Shown piece after piece: positions 1-9,783 of a stretch of 24,505 nt of DNA. The position numbers and the translations under genes are program-made. The first letter of the stretch is position 1. Every line of letters begins with the position of its first letter. Source of the stretch: an uncultured Eubacteriales bacterium. GTDB taxonomy: Bacteria; Bacillota; Clostridia; Christensenellales; Borkfalkiaceae. The notes under the pieces are model-generated. The model did not search any database and was not told the origin of the DNA. It saw only the letters and a list, made by a program, of their open reading frames with translations. Location: positions 1 through 24,505 of the forward strand of contig CABQND010000031.1 of NCBI GenBank assembly GCA_902465495.1. Reading direction: 5' to 3'.

Positions 1-1
1 G

Positions 2-487
2 GAAGCATACGGCGCGGCGCATATCTTGCAGGAGATCCTCACGGTCAAGTCGGACGATATCGTCGGGCGTGTCAGGACGTACGAGAGCATCGTCAAGGGC
101 AACAATATTTCTGAACCGGGCATTCCCGAAGCGTTCAAGGTCCTGTTCAAGGAACTGCAATCGCTGGCATTGGATGTGAAAGTACTCACCGAGAGCAAGG
201 ACGAGTTGCAGCTGAAAGATTTGTCCGATGCGGAAATGGAAGAAGAGGAACGCGACAACAGGCACGACGAAGAGATCGAAGAACTCGACTTCAACTTCGA
301 CGAAGAAGAGGACGAGGACGAAGAGGATCTGGGTGTCGGTTCTATCTTCGAAGAGGATGAAGAGGACGAGGATTTCACTTCGGCGGATCTGTTCGGCGAA
401 GAGGATCTGGATGATCTGGACGACCTCGATGACGAGGACGATGCAGACGATCAGGCTGACGAAGATCAGACAGACGACGAAGAATAA
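2..487 (+). CDS. rpoB: RNA polymerase beta subunit, C-terminal fragment
   Basis: This is the 3' end of the beta-subunit gene; the 5' part lies outside the window. The frame opens at base 2 and the first visible residues (EAYGAAHILQEILTVKSDD) match the conserved C-terminal RpoB segment that packs against beta' and the clamp. The motif VGRVRTYESIVKG, followed by PGIPEAFKVLFKELQSLALD, is diagnostic of RpoB. After the conserved end, the last 87 residues form an extremely acidic tail: 53 are Asp or Glu and only three are Arg or His. The stop at 485-487 is 15 bases before rpoC, so the two genes are co-transcribed. Internal ATGs in this frame are not starts. Confidence 0.97.
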   Translation, partial: EAYGAAHILQEILTVKSDDIVGRVRTYESIVKGNNISEPGIPEAFKVLFKELQSLALDVKVLTESKDELQLKDLSDAEMEEEERDNRHDEEIEELDFNFDEEEDEDEEDLGVGSIFEEDEEDEDFTSADLFGEEDLDDLDDLDDEDDADDQADEDQTDDEE

Positions 488-502
488 AGCGGGAGGATTA
501 CT

Positions 503-4279
<3,777 letters not shown>

Positions 4280-4304
4280 AGAAATGTTAAAGAATTAAGA
4301 TAAC

Positions 4305-4344
4305 AGGAAAGGCGCTCCGCATTGTCAGGGTGCCTTTCTTGTTT
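4305..4344 (+). terminator. Intrinsic terminator after rpoC
   Basis: A stem of about 12 bp is formed by AGGAAAGGCGCTC and GGGTGCCTTTCTT, with two G-U pairs and a roughly 10-nt loop. It is followed by a T-containing run (CTTGTTT). It sits 26 bases after the rpoC stop and separates the rpoBC unit from the str operon. Confidence 0.8.
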
Positions 4345-4444
4345 AAAATATTGTGAAGCAGATGGTTTCCGGGAGTAGAGCGGAAAAAATGCTGTATATT
4401 CTATAATAAAATGCATACGGGCCCAAACATTTTCTTCGAAACGT

Positions 4445-4473
4445 TTGACAAAAATTCCGTAAAATGCTAAAAT
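4445..4473 (+). promoter_or_regulatory. Sigma-A promoter of the rpsL-rpsG-fusA-tuf operon
   Basis: The -35 TTGACA (4445-4450), a 17-bp spacer and the -10 TAAAAT (4468-4473) match the housekeeping consensus almost perfectly. Transcription would start near 4480, giving a long leader of roughly 410 nt before rpsL. The -10 region overlaps the left arm of a 13-bp inverted repeat. Confidence 0.8.
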
Positions 4474-4531
4474 AACACTTGCGACTGTGGGCGTATATCT
4501 TTTTGCGCGCCCTTTTGCCGCAAGTGTTATT
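4471..4531. repeat. 13-bp perfect inverted repeat at the str-operon start
   Basis: AATAACACTTGCG (4471-4483) is repeated in inverse orientation as CGCAAGTGTTATT (4519-4531), with 35 bp between. An inner GGGCG/CGCCC pair (4489-4493, 4508-4512) nests inside. The left arm overlaps the -10 box and the predicted start site, so only part of the stem would be in RNA made from this promoter. It may act at the DNA level, or as RNA in read-through transcripts. Confidence 0.75.
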
Positions 4532-4555
4532 GCTGTATAAGCAGTAAAAAAATTG

Positions 4556-4600
4556 AAATCACGATTTTTTCTTTTGTCAGCTCAAAAGAAAAAATGTGAA
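4556..4600. repeat. 45-bp direct repeat, copy 1 (self-complementary)
   Basis: This is identical over 45 bp to 4776-4820. Each copy is itself a hairpin: outer TCAC/GTGA and a perfect 12-bp inner stem TTTTTTCTTTTG / CAAAAGAAAAAA around the loop TCAGCT. It lies in the rpsL leader. Confidence 0.85.
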
Positions 4601-4680
4601 TAAAAAATACTGCGCAAGCAAAACCGCGCTTTTGCGCCCGCGCCCTCAAATTGCCGTAAGGCTTACGGAGGAAAGGTGAA

Positions 4681-4722
4681 GCGGCGCGCTTAAAGACGGT
4701 GTGCTCTGAAAGAGCGCGCCGC
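4681..4722. repeat. GC-rich inverted repeat in the rpsL leader
   Basis: GCGGCGCGCT (4681-4690) and AGCGCGCCGC (4713-4722) form a perfect 10-bp stem with a 22-nt loop. Further short GC-rich palindromes follow (GCGGCGAAGCCGC, CCCGCGGG). This is much more GC-rich than the AT-rich flanks and lies between the two copies of the 45-bp repeat. Confidence 0.65.
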
Positions 4723-4775
4723 GAGGAAAACCGCGCGGATAGCGGCGAAGCCGCGTGCCCGCGGGGTTGTCTTAA

Positions 4776-4820
4776 AAATCACGATTTTTTCTTTTGTCAG
4801 CTCAAAAGAAAAAATGTGAA
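4776..4820. repeat. 45-bp direct repeat, copy 2 (self-complementary)
   Basis: This is an exact second copy of 4556-4600, 220 bp downstream, with the same internal hairpin. It ends 71 bp before the rpsL start. Confidence 0.85.
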
Positions 4821-4891
4821 GAAATTTCGCTTTCTTAAATTGCGTAAGGGCAATTTTAAGATAAATTCCTATTTTTACAAGGAGGTAAAAA

Positions 4892-5263
4892 ATGCCTACA
4901 ATTAACCAGCTCATCAAGCACGGCAGGGAACAGAGACCCGAAAAGAGCAAGACGCCGATCATGGCGCAGTGCCCGCAGAAGCGCGGCGTATGTCTTTCGG
5001 TATCGACGACGTCCCCGAAAAAGCCGAACTCGGCTCTGCGTAAGATCGCGAGGGTACGCTTGACGAACAAACAGGAAGGTACCGTGTATATTCCCGGCGA
5101 GGGTCACAACTTGAACGAGCACAGCTCCGTTCTGATCCGCGGCGGCAGGGTACGTGATCTGCCTGGTGTCCGTTATCACGTAATCCGCGGCGCGCTCGAT
5201 ACCGCAGGCGTTGCCAAGAGAAAGCAGGCTCGTTCCAAATACGGCGCAAAGCGTCCTAAATAA
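4892..5263 (+). CDS. rpsL: 30S ribosomal protein S12
   Basis: S12 is a 123-residue protein of the decoding centre. The conserved core TTSPKKPNSALRK with Lys43 is present, as are GHNLNEHS, GGRVRDLPGVRYH and the C-terminal ARSKYGAKRPK. Asp89, the residue methylthiolated in many bacteria, is present. Position 88, counting Met, is Arg (CGT at 5153-5155) where many bacteria have Lys; the same Lys-to-Arg change is known to cause streptomycin resistance in Mycobacterium tuberculosis. The ATG is fixed by AAGGAGG at 4879-4885. It is the first gene of the str operon behind a very long leader. Confidence 0.98.
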   Translation: MPTINQLIKHGREQRPEKSKTPIMAQCPQKRGVCLSVSTTSPKKPNSALRKIARVRLTNKQEGTVYIPGEGHNLNEHSSVLIRGGRVRDLPGVRYHVIRGALDTAGVAKRKQARSKYGAKRPK

Positions 5264-5504
5264 TCATTTAAATTAAGGAACAGAAGCGAAGCGGAGAGAT
5301 CCGCGAAGAACACAACCTACTTGTCGGAATTTATCTTAAAATACCCGATGAAAGTAGGCAGTATGCCGTAAGGCAGAAGGTTCGCTACTTCCCGGAATGC
5401 ATTTGCGGAGGGGAATGCAAGCGATAGCTGTACTAAGGGTATCACCCTTACAAATCTTCCGTAAAATTTTGCGGAAACACATCAATTTAAGGAGGACAAA
5501 CAGT
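5264..5504 (+). promoter_or_regulatory. Structured rpsL-rpsG spacer, candidate S7 autoregulatory site
   Basis: The 241-bp spacer is long for an operon and has no gene. It holds a chain of perfect short hairpins: GCGGA/TCCGC (5291-5304), CCTACTT/AAGTAGG (5316-5358), TGCATT/AATGCA (5398-5419), TAAGGGT/ACCCTTA (5434-5450) and TTCCG/CGGAA (5457-5476). In E. coli the rpsL-rpsG spacer is where S7 binds to repress translation; a similar role here is an inference from position and structure, not from a matched motif. Confidence 0.5.
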
Positions 5505-5975
5505 ATGCCCAGGAGAGGCAATGTACCGAAAAGAGACGTACTGCCCGATCCCGTATATGGGAGCAAAGTGGTCGCGAAGCTGATCAATCAGATCATGTTG
5601 GACGGCAACAAAGCGACGGCGCAGAAGATCGTATACGATGCATTCGAGATTATGAAATCGAAGCTCAACCAGGAACCTTTGGAGATATTCAATCAGGCGA
5701 TGGCGAACGTTATGCCTGTATTGGAAGTAAAGGCACGCCGAGTCGGCGGAGCGAACTATCAGGTTCCGATCGAGATTCGTCCGGAGCGCCGTCAGACGCT
5801 GGCGATTCGTTGGATCGTGATCAACACGAGGAAGCGGAGCGAGCGTGAGATGAGCAAGAAGCTTGCGGCGGAGCTGATGGACGCTTTCAACAATACGGGC
5901 GGATCGGTCAAGAAGAAAGAAGATACGCATCGTATGGCGGAAGCGAACAAAGCGTTCGCGCATTTCAGATTTTAA
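5505..5975 (+). CDS. rpsG: 30S ribosomal protein S7
   Basis: S7 is a 156-residue primary binder of the 16S rRNA 3' domain and organises the head of the small subunit. The opening MPRRGNVPKR, the core ARRVGGANYQVPIEIRPER and the C-terminal HRMAEANKAFAHFRF are classic. An open frame continues 36 codons upstream to 5397, but the start at 5505 is chosen because it has GGAGG at 5491-5495 and gives the usual S7 N-terminus. It follows rpsL after an unusually long spacer, and fusA begins 15 bases after its stop. Confidence 0.98.
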   Translation: MPRRGNVPKRDVLPDPVYGSKVVAKLINQIMLDGNKATAQKIVYDAFEIMKSKLNQEPLEIFNQAMANVMPVLEVKARRVGGANYQVPIEIRPERRQTLAIRWIVINTRKRSEREMSKKLAAELMDAFNNTGGSVKKKEDTHRMAEANKAFAHFRF

Positions 5976-5990
5976 CGGAAGGAGTAGAAT

Positions 5991-8075
5991 ATGCCCAGAC
6001 AATTCGGTCTTGACGTTACAAGAAATATCGGAATCATGGCGCACATCGATGCGGGTAAAACGACGACAACGGAGCGTATCCTGTTCTACACAGGTAAGAC
6101 GCACAAGCTCGGCGAAACGCACGAAGGCGCCGCAACCATGGACTGGATGGTGCAGGAACAGGAGCGCGGTATCACGATCACATCCGCGGCGACGACTTGT
6201 ACCTGGAAAGGCCACAGGATCAACATTATTGATACGCCGGGCCACGTTGACTTTACGGTCGAAGTGGAACGTTCTCTGCGTGTTCTCGACGGTGCTGTCG
6301 CGACCTTCTGCGCGAAGGGCGGGGTAGAGCCGCAGTCGGAAACGGTATGGCGCCAGGCGGACAAATACAAAGTACCGCGCATTGCGTACGTTAACAAAAT
6401 GGATATCAACGGCGCAAATTTTGACAACGCGGTTAAGATGATGCGCGAGCGTCTCGGCACGCGTGCGATCCGTATTCAGCTTCCGATCGGCAAGGAAGAC
6501 ACCTTCAAGGGTATTGTTGACCTGGTAAATATGAATGCGGAAGTTTATAAAGACGACCTCGGCAAAGAATTTGAAAAGACGGACATCCCCGCAGAAATGA
6601 TGGAGGAAGCGAAGAAGTATCGTGCTGAGCTCGTAGAAGCAGTTGCCGAACAGGACGACGAGCTGATGGAGAAGTATTTTGAGGAAGGCGATCTTTCGGT
6701 TGACGATCTCAAAAAAGGTCTCCGCAAAGCGACCATTTCGATGGCTGTAACGCCTGTATTGTGCGGATCTTCTTATCGTAATAAGGGCGTGCAATTCTTG
6801 CTCGATGCGATTGTTGACTATCTGCCGTCGCCTCTGGATGTCGATCATGTCAAAGGCATTAACCCGAACACCGGGGAAGAAGAGGAGAGAAAGACTTCGG
6901 ACGATGAACCTTTTGCCGGACTTGCGTTCAAGATTGCGGCGGACCCGTTTGTCGGTAAACTTGCGTTCTTCCGCGCTTATTCGGGCGTATTGGAAGCGGG
7001 TTCATACGTCTATAACAGCACGAAACAGAAAAAGGAACGTATCGGCCGTCTTTTGCAGATGCATGCAAATCACCGCGAAGAGATTCCTGTAATTTATTCA
7101 GGGGATATCTGCGCAATCGTCGGTCTGAAAGAGACCGGCACGGGCGACACGCTGTGCGACGAAAAGCATCCCATCGTACTTGAACAGATGGAATTCCCGG
7201 AACCTGTTATCAAAGTTGCGATCGAACCGAAGACCAAAGCCGGTCAGGAAAAGATGACGCTTGCGCTCATCAAACTGGCGGAAGAGGATCCGACGTTCAA
7301 GACATATACCGATACCGAAACGGGCCAGACCATCATCGCCGGTATGGGCGAGTTGCACTTGGAGATCATTGTTGACCGTTTGCTGCGCGAATTCAAGGTT
7401 GAAGCAAACGTCGGTAAGCCGCAGGTTGCATATCGTGAGACTTTCCGTAAAGCTGTTGAAGCAGAAGGCAAATATGTGCGTCAGTCGGGCGGTAAAGGTC
7501 AGTACGGTCACTGTAAACTTCGTCTCGAACCTTTGGAACCCGGACAGGGCTACGAGTTTGTGGATGAAACGGTGGGCGGCTCCATTCCGAAAGAATATAT
7601 TCCCGCAATCGACAAAGGTATTCAGGAAGCGGCGAAGAACGGATTCCTTGCCGGATACGAAGTGGTGGATTTCCGTGCCGTTGTATACGACGGAAGCTAT
7701 CACGAAGTCGACTCTTCCGAAATGGCATTCAAGATCGCAGGTTCGATGGGCTTCAAAGACGGTTTGAAGAGAGCGAATCCCGTTCTGCTCGAACCGATGA
7801 TGAAAGTCGAGATCGTAACCCCCGAAGATTATTTCGGCGACCTGATGGGCAACGTTTCTTCCCGTCGCGGAACGATCACGGGTACGGAAGACCGCAACGG
7901 CGTAAAAGTCATCGATGCGATCATTCCGCTGTCTGAAATGTTCGGTTACGCGACCGATTTGCGTTCGCGTACACAGGGCCGCGGACAGTTCACGATGCAA
8001 TTCTCACACTATTACGAAGTTCCTCGTTCGATTTCTGAAAAGATTATCGGCGAGCGTGGCAAGAAAGCGGAATAA
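5991..8075 (+). CDS. fusA: Elongation factor G
   Basis: EF-G is the 694-residue translocation GTPase. G1 is AHIDAGKTT (17-25), the switch II motif DTPGH is at 81-85 and the G4 motif NKMD is at 135-138. The switch I segment RGITITSAA is intact. Domains II-V follow, with the domain IV loop (GSYHEVDSSEMAFK) and the C-terminal QGRGQFTMQFSHYYEVP. The length is normal for the family. The start has GGAAGGAG just upstream. It is co-transcribed with rpsG, and a separate promoter for tuf follows it. Confidence 0.98.
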   Translation: MPRQFGLDVTRNIGIMAHIDAGKTTTTERILFYTGKTHKLGETHEGAATMDWMVQEQERGITITSAATTCTWKGHRINIIDTPGHVDFTVEVERSLRVLDGAVATFCAKGGVEPQSETVWRQADKYKVPRIAYVNKMDINGANFDNAVKMMRERLGTRAIRIQLPIGKEDTFKGIVDLVNMNAEVYKDDLGKEFEKTDIPAEMMEEAKKYRAELVEAVAEQDDELMEKYFEEGDLSVDDLKKGLRKATISMAVTPVLCGSSYRNKGVQFLLDAIVDYLPSPLDVDHVKGINPNTGEEEERKTSDDEPFAGLAFKIAADPFVGKLAFFRAYSGVLEAGSYVYNSTKQKKERIGRLLQMHANHREEIPVIYSGDICAIVGLKETGTGDTLCDEKHPIVLEQMEFPEPVIKVAIEPKTKAGQEKMTLALIKLAEEDPTFKTYTDTETGQTIIAGMGELHLEIIVDRLLREFKVEANVGKPQVAYRETFRKAVEAEGKYVRQSGGKGQYGHCKLRLEPLEPGQGYEFVDETVGGSIPKEYIPAIDKGIQEAAKNGFLAGYEVVDFRAVVYDGSYHEVDSSEMAFKIAGSMGFKDGLKRANPVLLEPMMKVEIVTPEDYFGDLMGNVSSRRGTITGTEDRNGVKVIDAIIPLSEMFGYATDLRSRTQGRGQFTMQFSHYYEVPRSISEKIIGERGKKAE

Positions 8076-8119
8076 GCGGAGCATTTTCAAAAAATTTTTG
8101 AAAAATTCCCGCAAAAAGA

Positions 8120-8148
8120 TTGATATTCTTGCAAAGATACGATATAAT
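8120..8148 (+). promoter_or_regulatory. Internal sigma-A promoter for tuf
   Basis: The -35 TTGATA (8120-8125), a 17-bp spacer and a perfect -10 TATAAT (8143-8148) lie in the fusA-tuf spacer. This would give extra EF-Tu transcript, as expected for the most abundant protein of the operon. Start of transcription is near 8155, about 108 nt before the tuf ATG. Confidence 0.8.
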
Positions 8149-8182
8149 TATAGTTGCTTGTAGAAAGCAGATATATCTCATG

Positions 8183-8236
8183 TTAATGATAGATAGCTGC
8201 AAGAGCCGGTTTGTTCGGCGCACAAGTTATCATTAA
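8183..8236 (+). promoter_or_regulatory. Folded leader upstream of tuf
   Basis: A perfect 9-bp stem TTAATGATA (8183-8191) / TATCATTAA (8228-8236) encloses a second hairpin GCCG (8205-8208) / CGGC (8216-8219). It lies between the tuf promoter and the ribosome binding site GGAGG at 8251-8255. No known riboswitch class is recognised; it may be an RNA stability or control element. Confidence 0.5.
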
Positions 8237-8262
8237 AAATAATATTTTTTGGAGGAACGAAA

Positions 8263-9483
8263 ATGGCTAAGGCTAAATTCGACAGAAGCAAACCCCACGT
8301 TAACGTCGGCACGATCGGCCACGTTGACCATGGCAAAACGACTCTGACCGCAGCTATCACGATGGTTATGGCTGCCAAGGGTCAGGCTGCGAAAATGAAG
8401 TACGATGAAATCGACAAAGCGCCGGAAGAGAAGGCTCGTGGTATCACGATCAACACCGCGCACGTCGAATATCAGACAGACAAACGTCACTATGCGCACG
8501 TTGACTGCCCGGGCCACGCTGACTATGTCAAGAACATGATCACGGGTGCTGCGCAGATGGACGGTGCGATCCTCGTTGTTGCAGCGACCGACGGTCCCAT
8601 GCCTCAGACTCGTGAGCACATCCTGCTCGCTCGTCAGGTTGGCGTGCCTTACATCGTTGTGTTCATGAACAAGACCGATCAGGTTGACGATCCCGAACTT
8701 CTCGAGCTCGTTGAAGAGGAAATCCGTGACCTTCTCACGAAGTACGGCTTCCCTGGCGACAAGACCCCGATCATCAAAGGTTCCGCTCTTAAAGCGCTTG
8801 AAAAAGCGACTTCCGGCGCATCCGATGCTGAGATCCTTGCGGCTCCCGAATGCAAATGCGTTCTCGACCTCATGGATGCGATCGACGCTTATATCCCTGA
8901 TCCTCAGCGTGAAGATGACAAGCCCTTCCTGCTCCCTGTCGAAGACGTATTCACGATCTCCGGCCGTGGTACGGTTGCAACCGGCCGTGTTGAGCGTGGT
9001 GTAGCGAAGGTTGGCGATCCTGCGGAAATCGTAGGTCTCATCGAGAAACCTCGTTCGACGGTTATCACCGGTCTTGAAATGTTCCGTAAGATGCTCGACG
9101 AAGCGATGGCTGGCGACAACGTTGGTGCGCTTCTCCGTGGTATCGATCGTAAAGACATCGAAAAAGGTCAGGTTATCGCAAAACCCGGTTCGATTCATCC
9201 TCATACCGAGTTTGAAGCACAGGTTTACGTTTTGACGAAGGAAGAAGGCGGCCGTCACACCCCGTTCTTCAACAACTATCGTCCTCAGTTCTTCATCCGT
9301 ACGACGGACGTTACGGGCTCCATCAAACTGCCGGAAGGCGTTGAAATGGTTATGCCTGGCGATAACGTTAAAATCGACGTTTCGCTCATTAAACCTGTCG
9401 CGGTCGAAGAAGGTCTTCGTTTCGCTATCCGTGAAGGTGGCAGAACGGTCGGCTCGGGCGTTGTTTCCAAGATCGTTAAGTAA
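8263..9483 (+). CDS. tuf: Elongation factor Tu
   Basis: EF-Tu is the 406-residue GTPase that delivers aminoacyl-tRNA to the ribosome. G1 is GHVDHGKT (19-26), DCPGH is at 81-85, and G4 is NKTD at 136-139 (NKCD is commoner). Domains II (GRGTVATGRVERG) and III (HTEFEAQVYVLTKEEGGRHTPF) are intact. The protein is about ten residues longer than E. coli EF-Tu; the extra residues lie in the GTPase domain within 181-209 (ATSGASDAEILAAPECKC). The start has GGAGG at 8251-8255. It ends the str operon at a strong terminator and also has its own promoter. Confidence 0.98.
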   Translation: MAKAKFDRSKPHVNVGTIGHVDHGKTTLTAAITMVMAAKGQAAKMKYDEIDKAPEEKARGITINTAHVEYQTDKRHYAHVDCPGHADYVKNMITGAAQMDGAILVVAATDGPMPQTREHILLARQVGVPYIVVFMNKTDQVDDPELLELVEEEIRDLLTKYGFPGDKTPIIKGSALKALEKATSGASDAEILAAPECKCVLDLMDAIDAYIPDPQREDDKPFLLPVEDVFTISGRGTVATGRVERGVAKVGDPAEIVGLIEKPRSTVITGLEMFRKMLDEAMAGDNVGALLRGIDRKDIEKGQVIAKPGSIHPHTEFEAQVYVLTKEEGGRHTPFFNNYRPQFFIRTTDVTGSIKLPEGVEMVMPGDNVKIDVSLIKPVAVEEGLRFAIREGGRTVGSGVVSKIVK

Positions 9484-9495
9484 TTTGATTTAATA

Positions 9496-9529
9496 AAAAG
9501 AGCTTTGGCTTTGCCAAAGCTCTTTTTTG
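9496..9529 (+). terminator. Intrinsic terminator of the str operon
   Basis: A perfect 14-bp stem AAAAGAGCTTTGGC (9496-9509) / GCCAAAGCTCTTTT (9513-9526) with a 3-nt loop, followed by more T residues, lies 12 bases after the tuf stop. It is one of the strongest terminators in the window. Confidence 0.95.
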
Positions 9530-9636
9530 TTTTAAACTTTTTTAGGATAAAGTAAAAATACTTTTTTCTGCCTTTTCAATATATGATCAAATTGCGTATT
9601 GGATTTTATAAAATATAAAAAATTTTAATTTTCCTC

Positions 9637-9665
9637 TTGACAACCTCCCGTTATTATGATATAAT
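9637..9665 (+). promoter_or_regulatory. Consensus sigma-A promoter for the QueD-like gene
   Basis: A perfect TTGACA (9637-9642), 17-bp spacer, TATAAT (9660-9665). The start of transcription would be near 9672, inside an inverted repeat. A promoter this strong in front of a single small gene suggests that it is normally held down by a repressor. Confidence 0.85.
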
Positions 9666-9669
9666 TCTA

Positions 9670-9688
9670 ATTGATAATAGATATCAAT
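9670..9688. promoter_or_regulatory. Operator-like inverted repeat, Fur-family-like
   Basis: ATTGATA (9670-9676) and TATCAAT (9682-9688) form a perfect 7-bp inverted repeat over the predicted start site. Read as a 7-1-7 box it is TGATAAT-A-GATATCA, which matches 12 of 14 positions of the Fur-type consensus TGATAAT-N-ATTATCA. The regulator is not known; Fur, Zur or PerR relatives are candidates. Confidence 0.45.
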
Positions 9689-9783
9689 AATAAACTATCA
9701 TTTATTCCTTTTGTTAAAATAATTTGGAAAAAACTGTTTGTAAATTAGCGGCAGTATAATAAAAAATATTGGAGGTAAAAGGT

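Larger units (their letters stand above)
4280..4891. other. 612-bp gap between rpoC and rpsL: terminator, promoter, structured leader
   Basis: I see no credible gene here; the short open frames have no ribosome binding site or recognisable product. In order it holds the rpoC terminator (4305-4344), an AT-rich stretch, the sigma-A promoter of the str operon (4445-4473), a 13-bp inverted repeat (4471-4531), a 45-bp direct repeat in two copies (4556-4600, 4776-4820) around GC-rich hairpin DNA, and the rpsL ribosome binding site (4879-4885). Many Firmicutes carry an L7Ae-like gene in this slot; none is present. Confidence 0.85.

Noticed and set aside
4402..4407. TATAAT in the rpoC-rpsL gap
   Set aside because: No acceptable -35 box at 16-18 bp, whereas 4445-4473 is near consensus.
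5397..5504. Extension of rpsG by 36 codons upstream
   Set aside because: It would read through the leader hairpins; S7 begins at 5505 with a GGAGG site.
5487..6848. A 453-codon minus-strand frame opposite rpsG-fusA, and a 341-codon one opposite tuf (8233-9258)
   Set aside because: Same shadow effect; the plus-strand genes are certain.
8084..8104. AT-only palindrome after fusA as a terminator
   Set aside because: The stem has a single G-C pair per arm and essentially no loop, so it is unlikely to fold or terminate.
9672..9783. preQ1 or tetrahydrofolate riboswitch before the QueD-like gene
   Set aside because: The 110-nt AT-rich leader has none of the conserved motifs of either class.
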